A DNA stretch of 64,000 nt from Sordaria brevicollis (GCA_033439795.1 JAUTDP010000003.1:806001-870000); one strand, 5' to 3'; positions 1 through 13,150 are shown, counted from the stretch's first letter. Numbers and translations: made by a program. The notes: generated from the sequence alone by a model not told the origin.

Positions 1-660
1 CGCGTTCATTCATCCGTCTGTTTAGCAAATCCCCAAACCCAAATCATCATCACCAGTGGATGAAGCATCAGTTGTAAACCAGCCAATAATAATGGAACAT
101 AAACCAGAACCTTGAACCCGTCCGTTGTCGAAAAAGGTACAAACTACTTTCCCAGGTCCCTTCAACATCTTTCCGTACACACCCCGCCTTTTTTTTTACT
201 GCCCCATATTGGCCATTTCCATCCCGTCGCATTCTTCCCATTTTTTTATTTTTCCACACCCTGTGTTTCTGTTTCTTTCTCCCCGCCGTTTGCCCATTTT
301 CTTTCTTTCTCCCTCCATCATCCCACTTTCTTCCTCCACTTCACGCACACATCAACCACCGCCACCTTCAAACGTTTGCAACTCGTTTTTTTTATTTTGC
401 CATTCAATAACAACGACTCCACAGCAAGCAGGCAGGCAGTTCTTATTCACTTTCTACCAGATAGGCAGCTTCACTTTCTTTTTTGCTTGCCTCTTCTTTT
501 TTTTTATAAAAGGGAGCAGCTTTCGCCAGAAAACCACCCCGCGATTTGCGACCAAACCTTGAATTCTGGCCACACCCCACATCACCACCATTCCTCACCA
601 TCGCAGCAAACCTGAGGATCACCACCTCTCCCTTCACTGCGCAGCCTGAGTATCGCAACG
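1..660 (+). promoter_or_regulatory. Pyrimidine-rich upstream region/leader of the first gene
   Basis: No supportable gene. The plus strand from about 180 to 600 is strongly pyrimidine-rich, with runs of T and CT, typical of a filamentous-fungal promoter or 5' leader. The ATG of the next gene follows directly at 661. Open frames here read as Phe/Pro/Ser/His-rich low-complexity peptides, which I take as a consequence of base composition. Confidence 0.4.
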
Positions 661-2544
661 ATGCCGCCTAAGAGAGGTCGTCCCTCAAACGCGCAGAAGG
701 AGGCTGACCGCGGTGCTACGGTTTCAAAGGGAAAGGTAAGGCATATCATCGATCTGTTTCATGTTTTTATTCTTTGATGGAGTGGTGATTGCTGCGCATG
801 CAAGTGAGTGAGAGGGACAAGGAAGCGCATGTCAACATCCCATCGCAGTTTGTCTTTTTGCGCAAATCTCACCTCAGTATCAGAATGACAACAACATGGA
901 CAACAACAAAAGAAAACAACTAGCAATAGTATTCACGACTGGGAACAAGTCGATTTCCCATCTCTCTCACTCACTCATCACCTTCGCTTCATCTATGATG
1001 AAGGGCAGCTTCACTTGCGCAACTCAAGTTTCTCCTCCTGGCACTTCATACTAATTTGTCTTCTTCAACCATAGGGTGTTGCTACTACTGCCGCTCAAGA
1101 GCCAGCCACTTCCCCCAACGGTTCCATAACAGTGTCTGTTGGTGGTCCTACCGCTGCGAGTCCTGAGATGACCAAAACCGCCAGCATGAAGGGCGGCGCT
1201 GCCTCCAAGAAGGCAAAGGCGCAAGCTGAGGCTGCTGCAAAGGCCAAGGCTGATGCGGAGGAGGTTCCTGCGGATGTCACCATGGAGGAGGCCAACGCCT
1301 CAAGCACATCTAATGCCGCTGAGGCCACGACCAACGGCGAGTCCGCGACCCCATCAGCTTCGACTACCGCCAAGGAGGGCCAACCTGTCGAGTATGGCAC
1401 CATCAAGAAGAACAGCGAGACAGCTTTGGTTGCTAGCAACGGCAACAGTGAGGTGGCCGCAAAAACCAACAACACAGTCTCGGCCCCGCGTGGCGGCAAC
1501 GCCTACATGGGAGCCTCACGAGTCATCGGCACTGGATACGAGAACATTAACAATCTCGAGGAGATCCAACTTCGTCAGCTCCATGAGGACATCGACGCTT
1601 ACCAGCATGACCTGGCCTACTGCACCGCCACTCTTGCCTTACCCGACCTCACTCCTCAGGAGACTCGTACTTTTCAGCTTCGCCAGCTCGATCTTGGCCA
1701 CCAGATCCGTCACTGCCAGCACAGGATCGAGAACCTCCAGGTCCAGCTGCGTCGCCAGGGCATTCCCTTCACTAATTACAGCGTTGGTGGAGGCCGCGCC
1801 TACACGGCTGCCTTGATGTCCGGAACGGGTCAGGTTGCAGGCCAGAAGCGTGGCAACCCTTCAGATGAGGATGACGGCAGCAACGAGGCCTCAGGTTCGG
1901 CCAAAAAGGTCAAGCTGACTCCCGACGAGCCGCAGTTGTTGGATGTCGAGGTTGACGAGGCGATGGCTGGCTCCAGGGATAGAGAAACTGGCAGCCACCC
2001 TCCTAATGGCCATACGTCGTCCCCACAACGCCCAGAGTACGGCACTCCCGGAACCTGGGAGTTTAATCTCCCAATTATCCATCGCGGCTCCGTTCACCCC
2101 GACTATCAAAACGGCGGTAACGGTCACAACGGTAACGGCGGCGGTTCTTCCCCCTATTTGGTGGATGAGGAGGGTCAACAGAACACGGCACTGCAGCGAC
2201 TCGGTTATTGGAAGTGTCGCCTGTGCTCGGCGCCTAAGTACCTCCTCGCCGGCACCGGTCGTTCCCCCGCCGCTCCCTGCAAGTGGCCTCTAAAGGACAT
2301 CTCCAAGATGATTACGCATTTTACGGAAATGCACACGGAGCATACTCCCGCCGAGCGCTGCAGCGAGCTGGGCTACGCCCTGGCCAAGAACCGTGGTCCC
2401 TTTGAGTACTGGCTGCGTCGCACCCGTGCCCAGAACGTGGGCGACGGCGAGATCATCGACGAGATCATTTCGGAGCTCATCAACGGCGTTATGCCGCACA
2501 CCTTGCGTAGGCTGAGCAGGGCTGCGGCGGGGATGCCTGTTTAG
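661..2544 (+). CDS. AT-hook-like nuclear protein with C-terminal Cys/His motif
   Basis: Two exons, 661..735 and 1075..2544; the 339-nt intron starts GTAAGG, ends CATAG and has a CTAAT branch site near 1051. Product about 514 aa. The N-terminus reads MPPKRGRPSN; its K-R-G-R-P core resembles an AT-hook, a minor-groove DNA-binding motif. An Ala/Lys/Glu-rich linker follows, then a helical Gln/Leu-rich middle segment around the DLAYCTATLALPDL stretch, an acidic patch next to a basic KKVK (possible nuclear signal), and a C-terminal domain with C-x2-C, a further Cys, and two His (MITHFTEMHTEH) that could bind zinc. A nuclear, DNA-binding role is inference from these motifs only. The track-style start at GTG 1132 is rejected because the upstream ATG exon splices in frame. 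Confidence 0.8.
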
Positions 2545-4004
2545 GATGGGCATCACTGGGTGTCACGTCCGACCGTTTACATCGAGGAGTGAATGAATGA
2601 ATCGCTGACTGGCATGTGCCATGGAAAAGAATGAGCTTGTTGGTCATGACTGAGATTGATCGCCGTTCCATTCTATTTTGTTCAAGGCGGGAGGTTATAG
2701 AGCACACTGATGAACTGGACTACACACTCATCACAACACGTGTGGTTCTGTTCAGATGTTTGAGCTCTTTTTCTTTCACACAGAGCAAGGCTTTTGCAAG
2801 CAGTCACCAAAGGAAGGAAACATCATCGCCGTCGTCGAAACGAAGTCTGTCTGGAGCGTCTAAGAACATCCACTGAGACTGTCTTAGTAGCACTTGACGG
2901 GCATGATTCTGGAACCCACATTATTGCATTCTGAACGGACGTGGACAAGACACAGAGAAAACAAAGAAATCAACGAAAGGAAAAGGAATGATATTGCTCC
3001 CAATGGCCGGCTGGGCACAGTGATCGAACGACTGGACTACTTCAAGGTTCGGGGTTAGTACATCACAGGCTCTACTACCTTACTCGCTGGGTTTGCATTG
3101 GTGGGAAGCTGGACAAATGATGAAAGGAAGCGAAAGGACATACTAGCTCAACAACACAACAACACAAACCGACCTTAGTACCTCTAGTACCTCTCTAGCT
3201 ACGAATGTCTCTCTCCATCGAGATTGAAGTAGCTTACACGAGGGAACATGGGAAGCGGCGGATTGGCTTTATATCAGGGAGACTTTTGTTTTGTCTCTCC
3301 TACACACAGCCCTTTACATAGGCAGTTGCAGGATGATGGATGGATATACCAAACTCTGGCATTGGCATGGCGTACATCGAACAGACGGACGGGAGTTTTC
3401 GGATTTTCGTGTTTTTAGTAGATACCACACTGCAGTGCTTTTGATAAAAAGGGTTAAGGGATCATCAGTTCATCGCTTTGGCCAATACCACAGGGCTAGG
3501 GCATCAAATGAGCTACGATAATTGGTAGCCATCGAAATAAAAATTATACTGAACCATAGACCAACCAACTTGACCCGACTGCTTGAACTTTCGTGATGAT
3601 TGATCGTGTTGATAATGAAGAATGGCGATAGTGATAGTGATAGTTGCTCGGGAAACATGTTTACCTCTTGTTCAGAAACCAAACACAACTTGCGATGGTG
3701 TGCACGGTGCCGTTGTTGATATGATGCTGGTGTGATGTAATCCGAGAGTTCTGCTCCAACTGGCCTCGAGTTGATGGAAACGAATTTGAAGCACGCTGGC
3801 CTTTGCATCGACGAGGCACTGCACCGTATAACGTGTATATCTTCAGATTTCCGGTCTGATATAGTTGAATACCCCCATCGAGCTGAACTTGACAGTCGCT
3901 TGACTTGTCAAAGAACATATCTCTAGCTGAAAAGACACTTGTCCACTTAGCTTCACATTCAACTTCTACCTTAACCCACCTTTCCCCAAGACAAACAAAG
4001 CAAC
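2545..4004. other. Intergenic, no gene seen
   Basis: About 1.46 kb between the AT-hook-like gene and the Dabb gene. It contains only short overlapping frames on both strands and no recognisable domain. Around 3176-3200 there are repeats of TACCTCTAG, a short motif that recurs in other intergenic parts of this window. Probably 3' UTR plus promoter. Confidence 0.5.
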
Positions 4005-4760
4005 ATGGGTATCGTCCACGTCGAACTCTTCGAGTTCAAACCCTTGGCGACACAGGAAGAAGTCCAGGAGGTGAGCGTTTCTCTTTCCTCTTCCCCATTC
4101 TCTGCTGGTGTCTGGTCTCTTCTTCATCGACACAACTCCTCTCTTATGAACCCCCCTCCATATTGGTTCGACCGAACAGCAACTTGGAACAACAAAAGAA
4201 ACAAAAATGAAACCGAGCAAAAGCAAACATCGACCGAACCTCAACCGGCGCGAACATGAAGAAAGAACATGAGAAGCTGACGGATCCCACTTGAAATACC
4301 TCTAGGTCTGTGACAAAATGATGTCCCTCAAAGACCGGTGCACCAACCCAAAGACACACCTGCCTTACCTGAAGACGGCGATAGGAGGGGCGAATGTGTC
4401 ACCTCAGGTTCGTTTTTTTCTTTCTTTTTTTCTTTTTCTCCCTAGGTATACTTACCTCCAGTACCACCGCGAGGGCTTTCATACATGTGGTGGTGTGAAG
4501 GCATATATAATATGGTGAACATCGGATAAAATGGGATTTCATGGATGATGATGATGCTGATGCTGATTTTGATGCTGATGCTGACACACAAGACAACAAC
4601 AAAGGGCCGCATCTCCCACGTTTTTGTGTCTGAATTCGACACGCCCGAAGACCGCAAGTTTTATCTCGAGGAAGACCCGGCGTTCAGGGAGTTTGTGGAG
4701 AGTATCGAGGGGATTGTGGAGGGGAGGCAGGTAGTTGAGTTTAGTCCGGGGGAGTTTTGA
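4005..4760 (+). CDS. Dabb (stress-responsive A/B barrel) domain protein
   Basis: Three exons, 4005..4070, 4306..4407 and 4605..4760, all joined in phase 0; product about 107 aa, the usual size for a single Dabb ferredoxin-like barrel. The first strand reads MGIVHVELFEFKP. The middle carries the family's Gly-Gly-x-Asn-x-Ser-Pro turn (GGANVSPQ), and the last exon has the His-x-Phe strand and the Tyr/His-Pro-type segment before a Phe-rich helix (HVFVSEF, then FREFVESI). Dabb proteins form dimeric barrels; substrates are usually unknown, so no reaction is assigned. The second intron has an unusual donor (CAG|GTTCGT) and contains a GAT/GCT-rich microsatellite at about 4541-4585. Confidence 0.75.
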
Positions 4761-5778
4761 TTGTCTATCGGTAGTAGGTAGTAGTGGTCTTCGTGGTACT
4801 AGGGTTGAAAGAGGTGGAGGTAGTAAGGCGACTTGAAATGCTGGATAATGATTGCTGGTGAAGACACTGTCTTCAATGTTTCAGCTGGGTTGGTAGTTCG
4901 TGATTGCTGGATAAAAGGGAGAGGTTATTCAGCTGTAAAATCATGGACCTCGAAATTCAAGCGAGGAAGGTTGAAAGACGAAGACATGCACATGGTTCGA
5001 AGCTGGCACTGGGGTTGCAACTTGCAAGCTTCTAGCTCAGACAAGCAAGAGGTGTTTGGTCGATGTCTTCGGTTTCGTAAAATATAAAAGTCATTCGCAA
5101 ACCGAAAATAGGGGTGACAGGTTTCAACGACGATGGTGATCTTCAGGAGCCGAGTTTCGACTTCCGGGGCAGACGAGAATGTCTGAAATGTAAAGAGGAC
5201 GTTCATTGAAGCATGGCATCACGGTGTATTTAACAAATCGTCGAACCACCCTTTAGCCCCGCTCCTGCATATCAAGTGCTGAGCAGCTGGCTTCAGTGGT
5301 GCAAATGGCTTTGCCCGGTTCGGTATAGTGAGGCTCAGACCCACTTGTGCCGGGCATCAAGGTTCTCGTTTGCACTGTTCTTTTAGCAATGCAGCTCTCG
5401 GCAAGTGCTCAGGGGACTGCGACTGCCGCGCCATAGTGCTTACCCCGACGTCATTCCCCTCCATCTTTTGGGGCACTGCCGTTGTCGCACTGAACTCGCA
5501 TTTGTGCTCTTCTTCGACACAAACAAAGACCACTCACCTGACTGGACACGCCGACCGCAGATTCCAACACACCGACGACGTCGATCATCGCTTGTGTAGC
5601 GAAGTGGTTATCTTTTCAACGGTTTCTGATTTCTCAACGGTGTCTCTACATAACATCGTGACATTTGTGGGTGGGCTCTTTGTGTTTACAGTTCACGATC
5701 CTCGCCGTACGGACCCGCGACATCTAGACGACCGTTCGAATCACTCGTGATAAAGAAATCGGTTCAGATTCGACAACC
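4761..5778. other. Intergenic, no gene seen
   Basis: About 1 kb upstream of the low-complexity gene starting at 5779. Short frames on both strands, none with domain-like composition. Likely 3' UTR of the Dabb gene plus promoter and leader of the next gene. Confidence 0.45.
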
Positions 5779-7505
5779 ATGTCACAACAATCGCAACATC
5801 CGGGCACGTTGGCAAACCTGCCTCAGCCGCCCTCCAATCCGGATACTCCGTCTGAGATGCCGTGAGTTTGCCCGACTCCCACGATCCAAACCCACTGCTC
5901 TCTCTATTCTACACCGGAGCGGGTGCTTCTTGTGTTTCCGCTTCCGAACAAACTCGAGTTTCACGATGGGCTTACAATACTATTACCTCTAGTGGCACCC
6001 CGACCAGCACCACCACCTCGCTTTCCACCCTCTCCACAACCGCCATCAAGGACGGCCACCGCGGCCACATTCATCATGGCAGCGGACCGCACACAAGCAA
6101 CCGCTTCAGCGGCGACTACTCCCGAAATCCTCCTTCCGACCCCGAAGCCGAGCGTAACGCCCGCATCAGTCGTCTCCCGGGCATGATGTCTGCTCTCCGC
6201 GGTGTACAGTCTTCCGGTTCTCCCGGCGGCGCTCCTCAACAAGGAGGCATGAGCGGCAACCCATACAGCCAGTCTTCATACGGCAACTACCAACAACATC
6301 AACAAAACCAGCAAAACAACCCCAATGTGCCCGTAACGCCAGCCTACTTTGATGCGGCAGGCCAGCCCAGAGCTGCTGCGACCAAAATGTCGACAGTCGG
6401 CTCCGCCTCGGCCACCGATTCGGCCTACGAGGGTACTACCACGGCCTCAATGACCTCGCACGCCGGAACCAACACAGAGACGGCACCCGATCTTGATGAT
6501 GGCGACGACCAGAGCATGACCATGAACCTCGACTCTCGTGACACCGACACAGACATGCCGACGACCAGTCCTCCTGCCAGCGGGTACGCCACGGGCCCTG
6601 ACGCCATGGAGGATGACGAAGAGAACCTGGCTACTAGGAGTGTCGGGACTTTCGAGGACAGAATGAGCGACTATGATGACGGCCGCGAGAGCTTGGTTGG
6701 CTTTGGAGAGGGCGCGGGAAGCACAGTTAGTGGACCGATATACCACCGCCGTCCGTTGCCTGGACAGGGACAGATGCCGGGTGGTCCTCCCGGATGGGGA
6801 CTGGAGAGGAGCAGCTCCGGGATGTCAGACTTGCTTGCCGGTAGCGGCGGCGGCGGCCTGCCCCCGACAAGCAGTGGTAGTGTTGGCAGAGGAGGAGCTG
6901 GTGGTGGCGGAGGAAGGGACGTCATCCGCGACATCATCCGGCGTGAAGGCGGTATGCTTCAGGACCGCGATTACAACAACGGAAGTGGCGGTAACGACTC
7001 CACGCCCGGTAGTCGCGAGTCGGCGACGGTGTCTAATGAACGCCGCGATGCCAGGATGGTGGATGGCGTCGCCTACGACCGCGATCATAACCCTGGCGCA
7101 GGCTCTGCTGCCCGCGTCCGCAGCCAGTTTGCGCCGATGGATACCGATGAGTTTGTTGATACCACTGCTACCGGTCCCTTGCCTCTTCCGCAGAATTACT
7201 CCTCGTCTACTGCCAACCGTTATCAAGAGAGACCGAGCTCGAATCAGCAGCAGCAGCCGTGTCATCCGTATCAAAATCCGTTTCAGTCGTATCAGCATCA
7301 TCAGCAGCCGCAACAAGGTGATCAGCAGCAACAAGGTCAACAGCAACAGCAGCCGCAGCATAGTCAGACGTACTCGGAGTTTCAGTTGAGGCCGATGGAG
7401 GTTTCAACACCCATCACGCCGGAGACGGGAGAAGCTGATCCGAGGCGGACGGCAGAGAGGATGTTGGAGGATAATGCGACTGGTCATGATTGGAAGAATG
7501 TCTAG
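5779..7505 (+). CDS. Low-complexity Gly/Ser/Gln-rich protein, function unknown
   Basis: Two exons, 5779..5861 and 5993..7505; the 131-nt intron begins GTGAGT, ends CCTCTAG and splits a Pro codon (CC|T). Product about 531 aa. It starts MSQQSQHPGTLANLPQPP. I see no enzyme motif: after a Thr/Ser-rich stretch there is a short conserved-looking segment (RNARISRLPGMM), then Asn/Gln-rich, acidic, Gly-rich and polyGln tracts, and a charged C-terminus (RRTAERMLEDNATGHDW). The R-L-P-G-M segment and the C-terminus are the only parts that look constrained. Disorder and a scaffold or regulatory role are guesses. The gene is unrecognised. Confidence 0.7.
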
Positions 7506-8921
7506 TTGTCGAATAAGGGATGTCAAGGAAGGAGGTAAGTTTCGACAACGCGTCTCGGTCTGCGAGTGTTGCTTTTGAAGGTTCTGCCATTTTGCGTCTT
7601 GCGTTGTCGCCTGCCTTTTTCTTCCTCACTCGCTTCCTGACGTTGGGGATGTGCTTCGGGTGATCATGGATTTGAACGATGGGTATGAGGCGGTCACTGA
7701 GGTTGGTGCCACCGGTTATGAGCATAGGGAGGAAAACTAGGGATCACCGGTAACGGATATACGGTACGGTACGGTGGTATAGGCTATGGGTAAGGCATTC
7801 CGGTCTCTTGGCTTGGTTGCAAGTCGGCTTGGTATGGTTGAAACGGGATTTACCATTCGTATCGATGGAATCTCTCACAATAAGGATGATTGAAGATGAA
7901 AAGGTTCTCTATACAACCCAAAGACATGTTAGTAAGATGCCGGGCTGATATCTCAGGTCTGGCTGGTCCTCACGGTGGACATGATCAATCGCTTATCGGC
8001 TTGATAGAAGAATAGGGTTAGGGTCACTATCGTCGTGGAAGCTTAGCTTGAAATCCACTACATTACATCATAGCCTTTACCTCTTCGTTGCTCACCATGA
8101 GATGCTCTCTTACAGCAATTGAATTTTGATGCAGCTTCATGACAGACCGAATATCAATACCTTTCATGGACATTATCCAGACGAGTCAACCCGCTCAAAT
8201 TCATGAAGCAATTCCCAACTCTTTCTCGGCATTCCTGATCCGCGGCTCTCCTGCCGGACCCCACCTTGCGCCGCGCTAAAAGCGGGACCCCGTCAAAAGT
8301 CAGAACACTGGATGGGACTCCACATTCCACGCGTGAGAGGGGAAGCTCGAGAATGCTTGAACTTTGGACTTTTTCCCGCCTTCCCTTCTTGTCCATGTTG
8401 TCCGAGAGGTGACTGTCTCGAATTGGAAGTTGCTTCTTCGGGTTTTCCTTATTATCTTCATGTTATTACCCCATCATATCCTTCTGTGATCCTTCAGGCG
8501 ACTCAGACCACTGACTTTGCTGGGTTCTTGTGAGAGCTGTGGACAAACCCAAAAGTTGAGCATCCCCGGTCACCACAAAGTCCAGTCTTCGGCGCATCCC
8601 GACGCAAGCCGCAACATTTGACAGCAGCTTTTACCTTCTCGCTTTCCCACACGGTATACGATCCCACTCTATCATCCAATTGTCTTGTTCAACTGTGTCT
8701 GGAAGTGGATCTATATGAGATAGAAAAAATATCGAAGCTGGTGGTTCGAATTGGTGTGGACACACAAGCTTGAAGACTTGTCAGGGTTTGAGCTTCGAGA
8801 CCACCAGAGAGCTCAGAGCACAGTGTCCCTGTTGGACAGGCAGACAGAGTTTTGATACCTTCAGTGTCGAGGTGTTTGTGATTATTCGTCAAGGAATCGG
8901 ATATTGGACATTGGATACAAA
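7506..8921. other. Intergenic, no gene seen
   Basis: About 1.4 kb, presumably 3' UTR of the low-complexity gene and promoter of the aminopeptidase. A short telomere-like TAGGGTTAGGG occurs at 8013-8023 but is less than two repeat units and is not interpreted. Confidence 0.4.
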
Positions 8922-11900
8922 ATGTATCTGGCGGCGGTAAGGACAAAGACCAATGCTGTTGCCATTGGCAAGTCGAGGGCTCTCTTGACATCTCGGACTT
9001 TATCAACATCAACCTCCCTCAAATCACCCCGCATCGCTGCTCGGCCAAGCTGTACCCGCACTGCAGCTTCCCGCCCGCTTCTAGCGCCCTCCTCCTCGTC
9101 GACACCGGCTTCTTCTTTCGTCATTCGTCCATCTTCCGTCACCCACCACCAACGGCAACCCCAGCAGCTGTCTCGGTTCCACTCCATCTCCAGGACTACC
9201 ACCTCCAACAATACTACAACTACTCGCCATCGCCCCAGGCTTGTTGCTCAGACTTCTGCTGTTCCTCTCTCCCCGTTTCTCGTCCTTGGATCCCGATACT
9301 GCTCTGCCCACGCCAGAGCCAAACGAAGAGAAAACATGACGGACCGCGATATCCTCCCCGACAACTTCAAGCCCACCCACTATGATCTCGAGATTCGCGA
9401 TCTCGACTTCTCCTCGTGGTCCTACAAGGGCACCGTAAGGTATGCTTGCCTCACAAAGTCTCTGGTGCGGCGCAAACAGTATCTGACTTTGCGACAACAA
9501 CATCCAGGATCGACGGTAACCTCGTCAAGCCCACAAAGGACATTGTCCTCAACACCCTCGAGATCAAGCTCCTCAATGCCAAGTTGACGGCCGGCCAGCA
9601 AGCATTCGAGTCCAAGCAGTTCTCCGAGGACACAAAGGCCCAGCGCTCCACCATCTCCTTCCCCGAGGACCTCCCCGTCGCCGACAATGTCTCCCTGACT
9701 CTGGAGTTCACCGGTGAGCTCAACCACGACATGGCCGGCTTCTACCGCTCCCAGTACAAGCCTGCTGCCCCCGCGGCCGCCAGTGTCCCCCGCGACGACG
9801 AGTTTCACTACATGCTCAGCACCCAGTTCGAGTCCTGCGATGCTCGCCGTGCCTTCCCCTGCTTCGACGAGCCCAACCTCAAGGCCACCTTCGATTTCGC
9901 CATCGAGATCCCCGAGGACCAGGTTGCCCTCTCCAACATGCCTGTCAAGGAGACCAAGTCCACTGGCCCCAATAAGAAGCTCGTCTCTTTCGAGCGCAGC
10001 CCTGTCATGAGCACCTACCTTCTTGCCTGGGCTGTCGGTGACTTCGAGTACGTCGAGGCTTTCACCGACCGCGAGTACAACGGCAAGAAGCTCCCCGTCC
10101 GTGTCTACACTACCCGCGGCCTTAAGGAGCAGGGCATGTGGGCCCTTGAGCACGCCCCCAAGATCATCGACTACTTCTCGGAGCAGTTTGAGATCGACTA
10201 CCCTCTCCCCAAGAGCGATATCTTGGCTGTTCACGAGTTCACCCACGGCGCCATGGAGAACTGGGGTCTCGTTACCTACCGCATGACCGCCATTCTGTTC
10301 GACGAGAAGCTTTCCGAGGCTAGATTCCGTAACCGTATCGCTTACGTCGTCGCTCACGAGCTTGCCCACCAGTGGTTCGGTAACCTTGTCACTATGGATT
10401 GGTGGGATGAGCTCTGGCTTAACGAGGGTTTCGCTACCTGGGCTGGCTGGCTTGCGACCGACCACCTCCACCCCGACTGGGAGGTCTGGCCGCAGTTCAT
10501 CAACGAGGGCATGGACCAGGCTTTCCTGCTTGACTCTGTCCGCGCTTCCCACCCCATCCAGGTTGAGGTCCGCGACGCTCTCGATGTGAACCAGATTTTC
10601 GACAAGATCAGCTACCTCAAGGGTTGCTCCATGATCCGCATGTTGGCCTCCCACCTCGGTATCAAGACCTTCCTCAAGGGTATTGCTCTCTACCTTCAGC
10701 GCCACGCTTACGGAAATGCCAAGACCGAGGCTCTTTGGAACGCCTTGAGCGAGGCTTCTGGTGTCGATGTCAACACCATCATGCGCCCTTGGATCGAGGA
10801 GCTTGGTTTCCCTGTCGTCAGCGTTACCGAGGGTCAGGACCAGATTTCTGTCAAGCAGGCTCGTTTCTTGTCTACCGGCGATGTCAAGCCTGAGGATGAC
10901 AAGACCACCTGGTGGATTCCCCTGTCCCTCAAGGGCAAGGTTGGCTCTCAGGACATTGAGCCTTTGTCTTTCCAGAGCAAGGAGACCACTATCGACGGTG
11001 TCAGCCAAGACTTCTACCAGCTCAATGCCAACGCCACTGGCTTCTACCGCGTCAACTACCCCGAGTCTCGTCTCAAGACTCTGGGCACTCAGCTCGCTCA
11101 TCTTACGACCGAGGACAAGATCTTCATCACTGGTTCCGCGGCCGATCTTGCGTTTGCTGGCAACTCCACCACTGCCGCTCTGCTGTCTTTCGTCCAGGGA
11201 CTGAAGAACGAGACCCACTACCGTGTTCTTAGCCAGGCTTTGGATTCCGTTAACACCCTCAAGTCCATCTTTGGTGATGACGAGGAGGTCAAGAAGGGTC
11301 TTGAGAAGTTCACTCTGGAGCTTATCGACAAGGCTCTCAAGGAGGTTGGCTGGGAGCCCAAGCAGGGCGAGAACTACAACATCCCTCTCCTTCGCAAGCG
11401 CCTTCTCCTGACCGCCGTCGCCAACTCGCACGAGGAGGTCATTGACGAGGCCTTCAAGCGCTGGAACGCCTGGCGCGCCGACCCTACCGGTGCTCCCATC
11501 CCCGCGGATCTCCGTCTCCCTGTCTACCGCGCCGCCATCAAGAGGGACGCCGCCAACGCCGTCGCCGCTATCAAGCACGAGTGGTTCACCACCCCCGCCA
11601 TCGATGGCAAGGAAGTCTGCCTTCAGGCTCTCGGCCAGGTCACCGATGAGGCCCTCATCAAGGACGTCCTCCTTCCCTTCCTCTTCGACTCTGCTCCTCC
11701 CGCTCACCCCCGTGACTCCGTTCCCGGCGCCGACATGCACATCCTCTCTGGCAACCTGGCCGGCAACCGCATCGCTCGCCCCTTGCTCTGGGCTTACCTC
11801 CGCGACAACTGGGACAAGTTCAACGCCAAGCTCGGCGGTAACCCCATCTTGGTGGACCGCATGGTCAACGTCAGCTTGCCCAAGTTTGCTGATCTCGAGA

Positions 11901-12055
11901 CCCTAAAGGATATCGAGGAGTTCTTTAACAAGGTCAGCACCAAGGGCTTCGACAGGACGCTGGAGCAGGTCAAGGATAAGATTCGCGGAAGGGCTAGTTA
12001 TAAGATTAGAGATGCTGAGGGTGTTAAGGGGTGGTTGAAGGCTAATGGGTATTAG
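8922..12055 (+). CDS. M1 family zinc aminopeptidase (puromycin-sensitive/Ape2 type)
   Basis: Removes N-terminal residues from peptides using one zinc. Two exons, 8922..9439 and 9508..12055, joined by a 68-nt intron that splits an Arg codon. The catalytic set is present: substrate-binding GAMEN inside HGAMENWGL, and zinc site HELAHQWFGN followed 18 residues later by the NEGFA glutamate. Counted from the internal ATG at 9336 (MTDRDILPDN), the product is 883 aa, His318/Glu319/His322/Glu341, matching cytosolic family members. The ATG at 8922 adds 138 residues rich in Arg, Ser and Thr with almost no acids, typical of a mitochondrial presequence. I give the longer form; both may be made. The C-terminal ERAP1-like helical domain is full length. 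A long open antisense frame over this gene is a codon-bias shadow. Confidence 0.95.
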
Positions 12056-12858
12056 GTATGTGTTATTGGATAGGTAAAGTTTAATGATGATGATGATTTT
12101 TTTTGGCACGCACGAGGGCAAGTGTAGTGATTTTCCCATAGGTAAAGTATCTATCTCTAGGGGCAGAGAAAGTTTTTCTTTTGTGGTGTTTGCTCCGGTA
12201 CTTCCTCTACATGTTTGGTCATGGTACTGGAAACTGGAATGTGGGCAAGTTTCATGTTCAATGTTCATGACAAGCATACCGGCTCGGCCGCAAAGTGAAT
12301 GATGGGTGGTGTTTCAGCTGCTGTTGTGCTCGTGCAGCTCATCCCATGGTTTCCATCTGGATATGAAGGTTTCCATCGTTCGTCTCGTTCGTCCCCGACC
12401 GCATCGAATTGCCCCTTCAAGTGAAGGCCTGGCCCATGACGCACTGTTTCCCCATCCCAACATGGAAGTTGCGATGGGTGGGTGCCGTGCCTGACTGAGG
12501 TGCAGCTGGTTTCAGAAGTCTTCCTAGCAATTTCCTGCACTGGTCGAGAAAGGCAGAAAATTGAGTTCGGTTACCAAACTAACCTGCCCTACTCGAATAT
12601 TTCGACCGCATCATCGAGTGATCTTGAGGGTTCAATTGCTCGAGATTTCTCTGCAACAGTGAGTAATCCGGGGAATTGAATCGTTGATCGATAATCAAGC
12701 GACGAGAGATTAATTGGGGGATATTTATACCTATCTCCAGGCGTGCGCGGCATTCCCTCGTCTTGTTCAGCAGCGTAGGCGCCATCTTTTCTACCTACCT
12801 TCTCGTCATTGCAGGTCGCCTCACCTCCCGTCGTCGCTTGCCTCTACTACCTCCTCGC
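12056..12858. other. Intergenic with a possible 5'-leader intron
   Basis: No supportable CDS. A (GAT)n run lies at about 12083-12097. A donor-like GTGAGT at 12659 and an acceptor-like TATCTCCAG ending at 12740 could form an intron in the leader of the downstream gene; no ATG upstream gives an open frame across it. Confidence 0.3.
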
Positions 12859-13150
12859 CGCCAGTCCCTAACCTCCGAGTCGACCACCTCGACCCCTCTC
12901 ATCACGGCCGGCTCCAAGGGGCTACGGGCCTTACTTCCTCGAGCCCGCCTCAACCATCTCCTGGCCCGCCAGTCCCTAACCTCCGAGTCGACCACCTCGC
13001 CCCCTCTCATCACGGCCGGCTTCAAGGGGCCACGGGGCTTACTTCCTCGCAGGCGGACGACGCTGGCGACAGGCAACCAGATCAACCGTCTAGAACTCCT
13101 TCACCACCACCAATTTCAACTCCAAGGGGCTACGGGCTCTACTTCCTCGC
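12859..13150 (+). repeat. Triplicated direct repeat (~82 bp, two full and one partial copy)
   Basis: Copy 1 at about 12861-12941 and copy 2 at about 12969-13050 are nearly identical, both running from CCAGTCCCTAACC to TTACTTCCTCG. A partial third copy of the last 30 bases lies at about 13120-13150, and a more diverged fragment near 13221. Copies 1 and 2 share a reading frame, but copy 3 is in a different frame. This suggests a DNA-level repeat in the leader, not a conserved protein repeat. Confidence 0.8.

Noticed and set aside
8013..8023. Telomere-like TAGGGTTAGGG
   Set aside because: Fewer than two repeat units, not at an end, expected by chance in a window this size.
9422..11740. 772-codon open frame on the minus strand
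   Set aside because: It lies antisense to the M1 aminopeptidase exon, which has all catalytic motifs. Strong codon bias (few A/T third bases) leaves the opposite strand open; the antisense peptide is Leu/Val/Gly/Asp-rich without domains.
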